A DNA stretch of 64,000 nucleotides, taken from Candidatus Defluviibacterium haderslevense (lineage in GTDB: Bacteria > Bacteroidota > Bacteroidia > Chitinophagales > Saprospiraceae). Shown piece after piece: positions 9,047-18,680 of this stretch. A model generated the notes under the pieces. That model was not told the origin of the DNA. It ran no database searches and was given only the letters and a program-made list of their open reading frames with translations. Position numbers and translations under genes: made by a program. The stretch lies in assembly GCA_016712225.1 (NCBI GenBank), contig JADJRL010000003.1, positions 4,477,501-4,541,500 of the forward strand, in the 5' to 3' direction. Position 1 is the stretch's first letter, and each line of letters opens with the position of its first letter.

Positions 9047-10346
9047 TTATTGATTTTTTACCCAATCCAAAATAGAGCCAATATGGGATCAATAAAAAAA
9101 CCAAATGGTCGACAAACTGGGGAAAATAGCCTCTGGTATACCATTGAAATAATCCCATGCATACAATAGTTAAAAAAATCCTATCTCTAGGGATTTTATA
9201 ATGCCTATTAATACTTATAAATCGCAAAACAATTCCTACTAAAAAAGAACCTATAATTAAAAAAATTAAACCACCGGCAATAATGAAATAGGCATAATGC
9301 AATGGAGCCTCACCTGTATTTTCCCAAGCACGAGGCAAATTATAGGCTTGATCTATGATTGGAAAAGCCGGGGGCGGATACCACTTATCTTTCCAATCTC
9401 CAACAATGGCTCTTGGCAAAGCTCTGATAACGAAATATAAAAAAGTAATACCATAATCATGTTTGGGGTTAATATGGGAATCGTAATACTTAATAATCGT
9501 AATGTCATCCAATGCTCCACGAGTCTGTTCAGCTAATAATTGACCAGAATCAAACTGGATTGGATTAAATTCTAGCTGACTGAAATTCCCCAAAATAAGA
9601 CTGTATCTATTGATTGTGATGAATAATATAAAATACATTACAGTTAAAAATATAAATAATGGCTTTATCAGTTTCTTGTATGATATTTGAACTCTAAATA
9701 AGTATAATAATATAAAACCTAAAAAAGTAATTACAATTCGATATCGAAAACCCATTAATCCAAAAAGTAAAAAAGAAATCAATACCATTAAGTAAATAAA
9801 TCTTTTATCTACTTTCACAAACACACAAATAATTAAACAAGTAACTAAGGAATCTGCAAAATTTCTAAAATAATTCGACTCACCAGCCGCTCCAAAAAGA
9901 GATTCGTCAGAATTTCCCAATAATACATCCAATGGATTAACGCCGGATGAAACGAAATTTATATACACAATAATAAAACATAATAGTGTAATAATAACAA
10001 TTCTCTTTTTAGAATCAATAGTAACCCTATTAATACTCTGATAAGGCACATACGAAACAAGAAAATAACCCAAAAAAAACATCAAGTGAGCTAACCCAAA
10101 ATACAGAAATCCCTCATCATAGTATTCGGTGATAATTTCTCCAACTCCATAAAATGAGTACGTATCACCCCAAATAGTCTTTCTACCAATGCTAAAAAAA
10201 TAAAGCGGTGTTAAAAAATAATAGATGGTGAATATAATCCAAGAAAATGCAAATAATATATGCTCCCGAAATCCCTTAATTAACAAAAATAAATATCCTA
10301 ACGCAAATACAATAATATTAAATAGAATGATGATATAAATATTCAA
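9039..10346 (-). CDS. wzy: O-antigen/capsule polymerase (Wzy-like) membrane protein
   Basis: This 435-residue protein is hydrophobic through most of its length, with about ten predicted membrane spans by eye. It has a large extracytoplasmic loop around residues 250-340 (containing EQTRGALDD, RALPRAIVGDWKDKWYPP and WENTGEAPLHYAYF). That topology and the position beside Wzx and glycosyltransferases fit a Wzy polymerase, which joins undecaprenyl-linked repeat units in the periplasm. Wzy proteins have low sequence conservation, so the call rests on topology and context. The ATG is 2 bases from the end of the preceding glycosyltransferase gene. Confidence 0.75.
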   Translation of the reverse strand: MNIYIIILFNIIVFALGYLFLLIKGFREHILFAFSWIIFTIYYFLTPLYFFSIGRKTIWGDTYSFYGVGEIITEYYDEGFLYFGLAHLMFFLGYFLVSYVPYQSINRVTIDSKKRIVIITLLCFIIVYINFVSSGVNPLDVLLGNSDESLFGAAGESNYFRNFADSLVTCLIICVFVKVDKRFIYLMVLISFLLFGLMGFRYRIVITFLGFILLYLFRVQISYKKLIKPLFIFLTVMYFILFITINRYSLILGNFSQLEFNPIQFDSGQLLAEQTRGALDDITIIKYYDSHINPKHDYGITFLYFVIRALPRAIVGDWKDKWYPPPAFPIIDQAYNLPRAWENTGEAPLHYAYFIIAGGLIFLIIGSFLVGIVLRFISINRHYKIPRDRIFLTIVCMGLFQWYTRGYFPQFVDHLVFLLIPYWLYFGLGKKSINA

Positions 10347-10348
10347 TT

Positions 10349-11488
10349 CTAGTTATTATTAAATTTCTCGTTAAAAAATTGAATGAGCTTAGTAGCCATT
10401 GATGCGGAACTAATCTGTTCACTTAACTGAAGATTATTAGTTTGGATGGAATCTACTAAAATTTTGTCATTGTATAACATTTCAATGGCATTTACATATG
10501 ACTGTAAATTTTGATTATCACAAATAAAACCATTGACATAGTTTTCAATAAGTTCAGAAGAACCCACATCTTTATTAACTAAACAAGGCAATCCTGCACT
10601 TATAGCTTCATTAATTACCAATCCCCAACCATCGTATCTAGAACAAAACAAAAACACATCTGCAATACCAAAATAATAAGGTATTTCTTCTTTCTGTTTA
10701 AACCCTAGAAAATTGATAGGCAATTCCTTTGACCATTCTTGTAAAGATTGCTTTAAAGGGCCATCGCCCAGAATAAGCAGCTGTATATTACTTATGCGCT
10801 CCTTGTTTAAATGTTCCATAATCTTTATAGTAAAGTCTATACCTTTTCGTTCAATTAATGCACCTGACGTTAACAAAGTAAAATGAGTGTTCGAATTGTA
10901 TTCATCCTTCAGTTGCTTCAATTTATCAGTATTTAAATTAATGTCTTTAAAACTGGAATTATTAATATTATATGGAATAATAACATGATGCTTAACATTA
11001 AACCCCAGGGAACCATAACTTTGTTTGGAACATACACCGACAAAAATCATAAAGTCGAGCAATTTAACAAACGGGAACAAAATCGTTCTCTTCACCAATC
11101 TTTTAAAACCATGTACTTCCTTAATTTTTTCACTAAAAAAACCTACTTTTTTTCCTCTGACTTTTAATATTAAAGCAGCAATTATTGTATTAAGAGCAAA
11201 ATAATTACCTGATAAAATTATAAATTGACTACTTTCATTTAATGAATATTTAACAATACTCCAGCTAAAATGAAAATCCTTATAAAAATGTTGAACCCAT
11301 TTAATTAATTTGCTATCTTTTAAATACACATGCTTATAGGTCTTGTTACTTATTTGCCAATGCCGATCATTTTCAGTTTTTTCATAAAAAATTGCATTGA
11401 ATATAAATACTTGGTTCAATTCTTCGAAAAAATCATCTTGATTTGGTGTAGGAATATTGGTATAGAAACTTAGTGACATTTTACTCAT
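10349..11488 (-). CDS. glycosyltransferase family 4 (GT-B)
   Basis: The 379-residue protein has a divergent N-terminal acceptor domain and a typical GT4 C-domain. LLTSGALIERKGIDF near residue 210 marks the donor-domain start, LQLLILGDGPL follows near 237, and INEAISAGLPCLV near 290 carries the E-x7-E motif. It is predicted to add one sugar of the repeat unit in the cytoplasm. It lies between the polymerase gene (2-base gap) and another GT4 gene (11-base gap) on the same strand. The donor sugar is unknown. Confidence 0.85.
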   Translation of the reverse strand: MSKMSLSFYTNIPTPNQDDFFEELNQVFIFNAIFYEKTENDRHWQISNKTYKHVYLKDSKLIKWVQHFYKDFHFSWSIVKYSLNESSQFIILSGNYFALNTIIAALILKVRGKKVGFFSEKIKEVHGFKRLVKRTILFPFVKLLDFMIFVGVCSKQSYGSLGFNVKHHVIIPYNINNSSFKDINLNTDKLKQLKDEYNSNTHFTLLTSGALIERKGIDFTIKIMEHLNKERISNIQLLILGDGPLKQSLQEWSKELPINFLGFKQKEEIPYYFGIADVFLFCSRYDGWGLVINEAISAGLPCLVNKDVGSSELIENYVNGFICDNQNLQSYVNAIEMLYNDKILVDSIQTNNLQLSEQISSASMATKLIQFFNEKFNNN

Positions 11489-11499
11489 TAAAAATAAAT

Positions 11500-12714
11500 T
11501 TAAAGCACAAAATTTAAGTTTTCCAATAGCCTATTTCTATAAGCTTCAAAGTTACCATATTGACTTCGCGTTAATGCATTCATTGATATATAACGATAAA
11601 AGTCCGGATCTTTCAATTTTTCCAAATAGTATATAATCAATGATGTATTATCTGGTTCAATGATAAAACCGTTCACTTCATGCTCAATGATGGAACCTGC
11701 TTCCTTAGTTGTGATCACAGGTATCCCTAAACTCAATGCTTCATATACCACAGTTGCTGATCCTTCTCCAATAGTAAGAAATAACAAGACATGAGTTCTT
11801 TGAAATTCTTTGCTTAAACTTAACCTATCCAAATGTCCAGTCAACTCAACATATTTCTTAAGTTCAGATAATTTATCATCTGGAATCAAATTCCCTTGCT
11901 TACCAATAGCCCTAAATTGCGCACTTGGATAAGCCTTAGCAACATTTAAAAAATGATGTATTCCCTTTCTTAATTCCAAATATCCAACTGTTGAAACAGT
12001 AAATGGCAAAAATCGCTTTCTATCGATCTGATCAGGTAAATCTATATCCGTACTAAAATTAATTCCATAGGGAACAAGTATGATTTTTGATAGGTTTACA
12101 CCCTCGGAAATCAAAGAATCTTTTACGGATACAGAAGGAACAATGATAAACTCAGCATTAATCCATTCCTCACGCTCATGTAAAATAAACTGTTCAACGG
12201 ATTCATCCAAAAAACTATAAATAGCTTCTGGCTTGCACCATCCTGAATTCTTCTCAAATTCACTAATAATAGCTTTACGGTATTGTCCAAATGGGAGGCT
12301 ACATTGTTCTAAAATGATCTTTTTTTCTCCCTTGCATTTTCCAATAATCCGACTTGCAGTATTAAAAACATATAGATACTCAGATCCATCGCTCTTCAAT
12401 TGGTTTATTACCTTCTTACCAAACTGTTCCTCCATCCACATGTAATTTTGGTATTCTAACGCTACAGTATTGGCATTTTGTTTATTCTGGTAATATTGAT
12501 AGGCTAAAAGTGGAAAATGCTCAATGTGCCTAGGATCAATATTAACCTTTCTGGTAGATCCATATTTAGAAAAAAAAGTAGAATCCTTGATTACTGAAAA
12601 TGGAAACTTATCAAAACATAAATCTGTATACAATTTTGATAGCAATTGTTGTGAATCGAATATCCTTGCAACGGCATATTGCATTCTTCCACCTATTTGA
12701 CAAACACTAACCAA
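11500..12714 (-). CDS. glycosyltransferase family 4 (GT-B)
   Basis: The 404-residue protein shows a GT4 donor domain: STVGYLELRKGIHHFL near residue 245, VLLFLTIGEGSATVVYEAL near 308-328 and the following SLGIPVITT complete the E-x7-E region. The N-terminal domain is long and divergent, including LEQCSLPFGQYRKAI and HEREEWINAEFIIVPS, a pattern seen in capsule glycosyltransferases of Bacteroidota. It is separated by a single base from the upstream GT2 gene. It probably adds a further repeat-unit sugar; specificity unknown. Confidence 0.84.
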   Translation of the reverse strand: MVSVCQIGGRMQYAVARIFDSQQLLSKLYTDLCFDKFPFSVIKDSTFFSKYGSTRKVNIDPRHIEHFPLLAYQYYQNKQNANTVALEYQNYMWMEEQFGKKVINQLKSDGSEYLYVFNTASRIIGKCKGEKKIILEQCSLPFGQYRKAIISEFEKNSGWCKPEAIYSFLDESVEQFILHEREEWINAEFIIVPSVSVKDSLISEGVNLSKIILVPYGINFSTDIDLPDQIDRKRFLPFTVSTVGYLELRKGIHHFLNVAKAYPSAQFRAIGKQGNLIPDDKLSELKKYVELTGHLDRLSLSKEFQRTHVLLFLTIGEGSATVVYEALSLGIPVITTKEAGSIIEHEVNGFIIEPDNTSLIIYYLEKLKDPDFYRYISMNALTRSQYGNFEAYRNRLLENLNFVL

Positions 12715-12715
12715 T

Positions 12716-13897
12716 TTAAACCAACTTTAACAATAAGCTCAAATTATTAAAAATCATTCCAATCCAACTAGGACGAACTAAAGAATATTGAAATACGGAT
12801 GCTTCTAATACGTTTGTCACATTAGCATTTATACACATATAGAATGCATTATTACTCCAAACATGAATATAATGCTTCAAATTCAAAATAAGCCACCATA
12901 TTTTGTTAAAATACTTCCTATTTTTAAAAACCAAATTATTTTTACTCGCAATAATTTCTAACTTATTTCTTTCTGTTTCAATGATTCCTAATTGAACACA
13001 ATGTTGGACTCCTTTGTCAAATAATTGTTGATAATCCATTTTCACTTTGGGGGTAAATATTCCAACTTCCATAGCTTGTAAAATGGATTCCCAAATAATA
13101 AAAGGATACACATGAACAAATTCCAGTTTAGGATGCCAAGGAAAATCTGTAGATTCTTTTAAAAAAATATCATTACTTAAAATTTCATTTGCATTTTTTT
13201 GAATTTGTGCTGCTCCATTACTTTTAGCAGAATGACCAGCAATACTATAAGGTGTATAAGAAAATAAATATTCATCAATAATGGAACTTAATACCATCGC
13301 TGAATAGATATCAGGTATTTTAGAATGGAAGAAAACTCCATTTGATTTATCCTTAACTTCATGAATACAATCCATACTAACAAATCCACCATAAAGCCAC
13401 GGCAAATCTCCTGGGAACATCTGTTGGTCTATAACCTTGTTTAATACTATGTGTGATTTTCTCATTTCAAAGCCCACCTTAAATGGCACTTGCAAAAGGT
13501 TTTTCAATCTAACAAAATCATTATTTGGCCAACGATAAAAGGATTGTTTCCAAGATATTGCCTTTGATGGATGTCTGTTTAACATTTCATTGATATCATG
13601 AAAACTATTCGGAAGAAAACCATCATCATCACCCAAAACGGTAACATAACCTTCTTTAACATGCTTCAATGCAAACTCCCAATTTGCAGTCATACTCATT
13701 CGAAAAGGAGTTTTCAAATAGGTGATCCTGGGATCACGAAAACTCATTACAACCTCTTCTGTATTGTCAGTACTTGCATTGTCAGATACAATGATGCTAA
13801 AATGACTATATTTATTCTGTAGACAGGAATTAATTGCCCAGATAAGTGTTTCTGCTCTATCTTTTGTCGGAATAATGATATTTAATTTATGATTCAT
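12716..13897 (-). CDS. glycosyltransferase family 2 (GT-A)
   Basis: The 393-residue protein starts with the GT2 fold: NIIIPTKDRAETLIWAINSC, then VSDNASTDNTEEVV (residues 37-50) and the metal-binding acidic motif VLGDDDGFLPNS near residue 90. It should be an inverting transferase using a nucleotide sugar in the cytoplasm. The C-terminal 150 residues are not recognisable beyond being specific to this family. The gene overlaps the flippase gene by 11 bases, implying translational coupling. It is the only GT2 in a cluster with three GT4 enzymes. Confidence 0.87.
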   Translation of the reverse strand: MNHKLNIIIPTKDRAETLIWAINSCLQNKYSHFSIIVSDNASTDNTEEVVMSFRDPRITYLKTPFRMSMTANWEFALKHVKEGYVTVLGDDDGFLPNSFHDINEMLNRHPSKAISWKQSFYRWPNNDFVRLKNLLQVPFKVGFEMRKSHIVLNKVIDQQMFPGDLPWLYGGFVSMDCIHEVKDKSNGVFFHSKIPDIYSAMVLSSIIDEYLFSYTPYSIAGHSAKSNGAAQIQKNANEILSNDIFLKESTDFPWHPKLEFVHVYPFIIWESILQAMEVGIFTPKVKMDYQQLFDKGVQHCVQLGIIETERNKLEIIASKNNLVFKNRKYFNKIWWLILNLKHYIHVWSNNAFYMCINANVTNVLEASVFQYSLVRPSWIGMIFNNLSLLLKLV

Positions 13898-15398
13898 ACA
13901 AACGATTATTTCTTATAAAATTACTGATAGGGTTATGCTTTAAGATCATATTCAGAATTATAATTTGAATTAAAACCAGAAATGAACATAAAACAATAAC
14001 TGTTAGATTAGAAATCGAGAAATAATTCAATAATTCATAAAACAAAAAATCGAAAACAATAACAATTGTTAATGGTAATAAAATATCATCTTGATACCAT
14101 ATTCTCATATCCTTTTGTAAAGTCATTCTATGCATAATTGGAATTTCAAATATCAGATATAATAAATTTAAAATTAACCAAAACCATACTGCTCCATAAA
14201 TTCCATATAATACCGTTAGAAAATAAATCAAGGGTACGAGTATAATAATGGCAATAATATTTTTATAAAATGACAATTTCGTCCATTGAATAGTTAATTG
14301 CAGATAATAAGGCATCGTCATAAATCCATTAAATAAAAACCCAATTACAAATACCCTGACTAAAAAAACGATTTTGTTCACTAAGTCAATATCAGAAAAC
14401 CATAAATTTAAAATATTGGATGTAAAAAATAATAACACAACAGATACTGGTATAATTAAGATAGAAATAAACTGACATCCTTCGTGATAAACCCTTGACA
14501 TTTCAGTTAGATTATTAAGAGAAAATTGCTTGACTAATTTAGGGTAAAAAACGGTTGCTATTGTTCCAACAATTTTAGAAGGTATGGAGGCTATTGAAAA
14601 CGCTAATGTATAATACCCGAAATCTTTCAAACTGACAAATTTCATTAGTATGATTTTGTCAGCTTGAGTTAATAATATCGAAACTATAGCTATTCCTGCA
14701 ACTCCCAATGAAAAATGTTGAATTTCCTTTAGAACATAATTAGACCACATGGCTTTAAATTTCAAGATATTTATCTTAAACCAAACAAATATTTTTAATC
14801 CGAAAATCATTATAATGCCAAAAACAATTTGTATTATTAAGAAAGATATAATATCACTGCTAAAATAGTAAAATGAAATAAGGATTGAAATAAATTTTGC
14901 AAATTCAATAATCAAAGTAAAATAATTCAATTTGGCTTGTTGTTGTAAACCAGTCATTGCACCCATATACAAACCTAAAGGCAATCTAAATAATAATAAA
15001 AATGCCATTAACTGTATACTCAGAATAATTTTTTCAGAACTCAAATTAGAATCTACAAACCAAGATTTTGCAAATAAATGTGCCGTAAGAAACAATCCAA
15101 CAAAAGATAAAATACTCAGCCCCCAGAAAATACATTCAAGTGTAAAGGTTAAGTTTACAATGCGTTGCTTTTTTTCTAGGGTTTCACACTCCTTTGCCAT
15201 TTCTTGGGTAATCGTAGCGCTCATACCCAAATCAAATAACAAAAAAATACTTTGAAGACTTGCATAAAAACCAACTAAACCATATTGTTCAACTCCTAAA
15301 TACTTAATATAAACTGGAATTAAAATCAGCTGACCAATAAATAGCCAAATCTGCAATATAAAATTGGAAAGAATATTTGCTCTAAAACCGCTAAACAT
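13887..15398 (-). CDS. wzx: Wzx-type oligosaccharide flippase (polysaccharide biosynthesis protein)
   Basis: The 503-residue protein is an integral membrane protein with about 12-14 hydrophobic segments. It opens NILSNFILQIWLFIGQLILI and continues YIKYLGVEQYGLVGFYAS, the standard start of MATE-like polysaccharide transporters. It should move the lipid-linked repeat unit across the inner membrane for the polymerase encoded downstream. The ORF overlaps the GT2 gene by 11 bases and follows the methyltransferase gene by 24 bases. Family is clear; the transported glycan is not. Confidence 0.9.
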   Translation of the reverse strand: MFSGFRANILSNFILQIWLFIGQLILIPVYIKYLGVEQYGLVGFYASLQSIFLLFDLGMSATITQEMAKECETLEKKQRIVNLTFTLECIFWGLSILSFVGLFLTAHLFAKSWFVDSNLSSEKIILSIQLMAFLLLFRLPLGLYMGAMTGLQQQAKLNYFTLIIEFAKFISILISFYYFSSDIISFLIIQIVFGIIMIFGLKIFVWFKINILKFKAMWSNYVLKEIQHFSLGVAGIAIVSILLTQADKIILMKFVSLKDFGYYTLAFSIASIPSKIVGTIATVFYPKLVKQFSLNNLTEMSRVYHEGCQFISILIIPVSVVLLFFTSNILNLWFSDIDLVNKIVFLVRVFVIGFLFNGFMTMPYYLQLTIQWTKLSFYKNIIAIIILVPLIYFLTVLYGIYGAVWFWLILNLLYLIFEIPIMHRMTLQKDMRIWYQDDILLPLTIVIVFDFLFYELLNYFSISNLTVIVLCSFLVLIQIIILNMILKHNPISNFIRNNRLYES

Positions 15399-15422
15399 TA
15401 AGAATAAAAACTATCAAGGAGT

Positions 15423-16151
15423 TTATGAAATCCTTTTTAAAAATCCTTGTGGCACATTACTGACTAACAATTTAGAATCTATACCATCATCTATAACAAA
15501 TGATTGATTATTCTTTAAAAATTCCCAAGTAGCCGTTTTTGCATTATTTCCTTGATCCCAAGGACGATCATACATTCCCTTTGGCATATCTTCAATGATA
15601 GTATCGAAAACCACAATATACGATCCTTTAGTAACAAATTGTTGATACAAATTCAATTCCGCCAATACATGTTCGTGCGTGTGATTTGAATCCAGACATA
15701 CTAATACAACTGACTTGTCCTTAGCAATTTTGGCGACCTCGTTGACAATATCCACGTCAATAGAAGATCCCTGAATCATTTTTATACGCTTTGACATAGG
15801 GTGTTCATTAATTCTCACAAGATTATGAGCTCGTATATCAATATCAATACCTAACATTTCTCCCTTACCTATGAGCTCCAATATAGACGCGTAAAAAATA
15901 ATTGATCCGCCATGAGCAATTCCAGTTTCTATAATTAAATCAGGTTTCAAATCCCATATGATTTCTTGCATAGCAATCATATCCTGAGGAAATTGAATTA
16001 TTGGTATTCCCATCCAAGTGAAATTATAGGTATATTGAACTTTGTTAGATTCAATATTAAACTGATGAGCAGCGTTTTTTAAACTTTCATTAGTTCCATT
16101 ATTCTTTATCCTTTCTGATTTTTCTTTTTCAAATCGCTCTAATTCAGTCAT
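15423..16151 (-). CDS. CmcI-like (cephalosporin hydroxylase family) SAM-dependent methyltransferase
   Basis: The 242-residue protein matches the CmcI/rhamnosyl O-methyltransferase family. The SAM site is in DLIIETGIAHGGSIIFYAS (near residue 75) and MLGIDIDIR, and the metal-binding Asp lies in LVCLDSNHTHEHVLAEL near residue 150. The C-terminal RPWDQGNNAKTATWEFL is also family-typical. Despite the historic family name, members in glycan clusters are usually O-methyltransferases acting on a sugar hydroxyl. Placement directly after the CDP-sugar genes suggests methylation of that deoxysugar, which is inference. Confidence 0.85.
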   Translation of the reverse strand: MTELERFEKEKSERIKNNGTNESLKNAAHQFNIESNKVQYTYNFTWMGIPIIQFPQDMIAMQEIIWDLKPDLIIETGIAHGGSIIFYASILELIGKGEMLGIDIDIRAHNLVRINEHPMSKRIKMIQGSSIDVDIVNEVAKIAKDKSVVLVCLDSNHTHEHVLAELNLYQQFVTKGSYIVVFDTIIEDMPKGMYDRPWDQGNNAKTATWEFLKNNQSFVIDDGIDSKLLVSNVPQGFLKRIS

Positions 16152-16184
16152 ACATTTTTATATATTAAAATTTCAAAAAATAAT

Positions 16185-17021
16185 TTAATCACAATCATTA
16201 TGCCCCCAAAAACTCATAGGTTCATAAACATTATACGGATAATACCCCTTGTTTAATTCTATTTTTGCATTATTTTGCTTAACAAATTTTTCAACCAACG
16301 ATTCAATGCTAATAGGAATTCCGCTACAACAATTCACAGTACAATTATCATTAACTAATATTGCCTGATTAACTAGCATTTTTGCTGCATCTTGGACTGA
16401 CAAATAATCTCGCTCTTGTTTTCCTAAACTCATATTAAAAGTCTGGTCACCATTATTAATCGCAGCATTAAGAGATCCAAGAATTGTACTTTCTGCTTGC
16501 CCCTCTCCAAATAAATAAAATAATCTAATCCATTTTAAAACAAACGATTTATTCATTTGCAATAACACCAATAACTTATGCAAAGTATCTTTAGCTAATC
16601 CGTAATAAGTGTTAGGATTCGTAAACATGTCAGAAGTAATACAACCTTCCCTTTTTCCGTATTCAAAACAAGTACCACTAATTGTAATATCACAAATGCC
16701 AAATTCAATAATTGATTTCAAAAAATAATACTGAGGCATTAAATATTTTTCAAAATGTATAGGGTTGTTGTAATTTGGCAAACCTGTCCAAGCCAGGTGT
16801 ATTAATTTTTGAATTCCATTGAATTGATTAAGTACCTCATTTGATATAGATAAATTTATATCTGCTTTTATGACAATCACTTTATCACGCCAATGAAACT
16901 GTTGAACTCTGTCAGGACTTGTTGTTAGAACTAAAACTTCTAAACCGCGATCCAAAAGTTCTTCCACAACATAACGGCCAACAAAACCTGTTCCGCCCGT
17001 TATTGCAACCTTCATTTGCAA
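16185..17021 (-). CDS. NAD-dependent epimerase/dehydratase (SDR), probable nucleotide-sugar 4-reductase
   Basis: This 278-residue extended-type SDR has the glycine motif TGGTGFVG near residue 8-15, a catalytic Ser/Thr in ISGTCFEYG near 115, and the YxxxK pair in YYGLAKDTLHKL near 140. It is shorter than typical 310-340 residue epimerases, with a reduced C-terminal domain. Following a 3,5-epimerase-like gene by 22 bases, it most likely reduces the 4-keto group to give a CDP-6-deoxyhexose, comparable to RmlD in the dTDP pathway. A second in-frame ATG two codons later (MQMKV) is an equally good start. Confidence 0.82.
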   Translation of the reverse strand: MQMKVAITGGTGFVGRYVVEELLDRGLEVLVLTTSPDRVQQFHWRDKVIVIKADINLSISNEVLNQFNGIQKLIHLAWTGLPNYNNPIHFEKYLMPQYYFLKSIIEFGICDITISGTCFEYGKREGCITSDMFTNPNTYYGLAKDTLHKLLVLLQMNKSFVLKWIRLFYLFGEGQAESTILGSLNAAINNGDQTFNMSLGKQERDYLSVQDAAKMLVNQAILVNDNCTVNCCSGIPISIESLVEKFVKQNNAKIELNKGYYPYNVYEPMSFWGHNDCD

Positions 17022-17043
17022 AAAATCAACAACGTATGATAAT

Positions 17044-17595
17044 TCATATATCTAGACCTTTAAATTGTTGGCTTAATAATGGATGCGACAAATCTTTTGC
17101 ACTTATATTTATAGGTTTTAAAGGCCATTGAATATTTACAATTGGATCATCATATCGAATTCCAAATTCATGTTTGGAATTATAATTAGCACTCACATGA
17201 TATACTAAAATAGAATTATTTTCCAAAACTTGAAATCCATGCACAAACCCTTTAGGTATGTAAATAGCATTATAATCATTTGCAGATAACTCTATAGAGA
17301 AATACTTTAAAAAAGTTGGTGATGAATATCTTAAATCCACCACAACATCCAAAATTCGACCCGAAATACATCGGACCAGTTTAGCCTCAGAATTTGGTTT
17401 GTTTTGTGCATGCATGCCTCGGATGGTCCCCTTAGTTGTATTTATTGAAAGGTTTGTTTGCACAAATTCTTCTGTAATCCCATGATTCAAAAATTCATCT
17501 TTACAATAAATTCGTACAAAGGCACCACGGTCATCAATAAATGGAATTCCATTTATTACAGTTAATTCAGGAAAAATAGTTTCTTTAAAATCCAT
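17044..17595 (-). CDS. dTDP-4-dehydrorhamnose 3,5-epimerase-like cupin (RmlC family)
   Basis: The 183-residue cupin carries the RmlC signatures: RGAFVRIY near residue 23, QTNLSINTTKGTIRGMHAQ with the catalytic His near 60, VRCISGRILDVVVDLR, and IPKGFVHGFQVL near 113-124. RmlC enzymes epimerise C3 and/or C5 of a 4-keto-6-deoxy sugar. Here the neighbours are the cytidylyltransferase and CDP-glucose 4,6-dehydratase genes (8-base gap) rather than rmlA/rmlB, so the substrate is predicted to be CDP-4-keto-6-deoxy-glucose instead of the dTDP form. Family assignment is firm; the CDP specificity is inferred from context. Confidence 0.87.
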   Translation of the reverse strand: MDFKETIFPELTVINGIPFIDDRGAFVRIYCKDEFLNHGITEEFVQTNLSINTTKGTIRGMHAQNKPNSEAKLVRCISGRILDVVVDLRYSSPTFLKYFSIELSANDYNAIYIPKGFVHGFQVLENNSILVYHVSANYNSKHEFGIRYDDPIVNIQWPLKPINISAKDLSHPLLSQQFKGLDI

Positions 17596-17603
17596 AAACT
17601 TAC

Positions 17604-18680
17604 TTAACCATTAAAATATTTTCTTATTTGGTCATTGGTTTGTACAACATGATTCATATAATAATTTTTATACCACGCTATAGTCATTTCCACTGCTTGT
17701 TTGGAATTCCATTTTGTTTGCCAATCCAAAAGTCTTGCGGATTTATCATGACTCAATTTTAAAATTTTAGATTCATGCCGATCGTCATTTAAATTACTGA
17801 TTGCAAAATCAACATCATCCCAATTCTTTTTACAATAATTTAAAATCTCTTCAACTGTTCTGCAATCATTTGACTCCGGTGAAAAATTCCAAGATCCAGA
17901 ATAATCAATATTTTGCTCCAATAATTTCTTTCCAAGCAGCAAATATCCAGTTAAACAATCCATTACATGTTGCCAGGGCCTTATTGAATTAGGATTTCTT
18001 ATTACAACTTGTTCATGACGTGCAGTCGCTTTCACAATATCAGGTATTAATCGATCCATACTCCAATCTCCACCACCTATAACATTCCCCGCTCTTACAG
18101 TTGCAATTAAAATGTTATGACCAATTCCATAACGACTTGGATTTAAAAAAGATCTTCTATATGAATTTACCAATAATTCACAGCATGCTTTTGATGAACT
18201 ATACATATCATAACCACCCAATTCATCAGATTCATTATATGGAAGGTCCTGCTCTTTGTTTTCATAAACTTTATCAGTTGTGACTACAACTACTGCTCGG
18301 ACACTACTACAAGATCTAGCTGCTTCTAATACATTTAAGGTTCCAATCACATTGGTTTGATAGGTATTAATTGGAAGTTCATAAGATCTTCTAACCAATG
18401 ATTGTGCTGCTAAATGAAATATGATTTCAGGTTGTGCTGCTTTTATGTTCTCCTTTAATAAATCTAAATTTAATATATCGCCCTTGTGAGATATATAATC
18501 TATTGGCAATAATGAATAATGATTAGGGGAACAATCAGGAGCTAATGCATAACCAGTAATATAGGCCTTAAAATATTGAAATATTGCAACCAACCAAGAG
18601 CCTTTAAATCCAGTATGTCCTGTTACAAATACATTCTTATTTGAATAACAAGTTGCTAAATCTTCTACCAAATTTTCCAT
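17604..18680 (-). CDS. rfbG: CDP-glucose 4,6-dehydratase
   Basis: The 358-residue extended SDR has VTGHTGFKGSWL near residues 19-30, the RfbG-type variant of the glycine motif. FHLAAQSLVRRSYELP is near residue 90, TTDKVYENKE near 133, and the catalytic YDMYSSSKACCELL near 155. It converts CDP-D-glucose to CDP-4-keto-6-deoxy-D-glucose. It overlaps the cytidylyltransferase gene by 16 bases, as expected for consecutive pathway steps. No RfbH (3-dehydrase) gene follows, so the usual 3,6-dideoxyhexose route is not encoded here. Confidence 0.92.
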   Translation of the reverse strand: MENLVEDLATCYSNKNVFVTGHTGFKGSWLVAIFQYFKAYITGYALAPDCSPNHYSLLPIDYISHKGDILNLDLLKENIKAAQPEIIFHLAAQSLVRRSYELPINTYQTNVIGTLNVLEAARSCSSVRAVVVVTTDKVYENKEQDLPYNESDELGGYDMYSSSKACCELLVNSYRRSFLNPSRYGIGHNILIATVRAGNVIGGGDWSMDRLIPDIVKATARHEQVVIRNPNSIRPWQHVMDCLTGYLLLGKKLLEQNIDYSGSWNFSPESNDCRTVEEILNYCKKNWDDVDFAISNLNDDRHESKILKLSHDKSARLLDWQTKWNSKQAVEMTIAWYKNYYMNHVVQTNDQIRKYFNG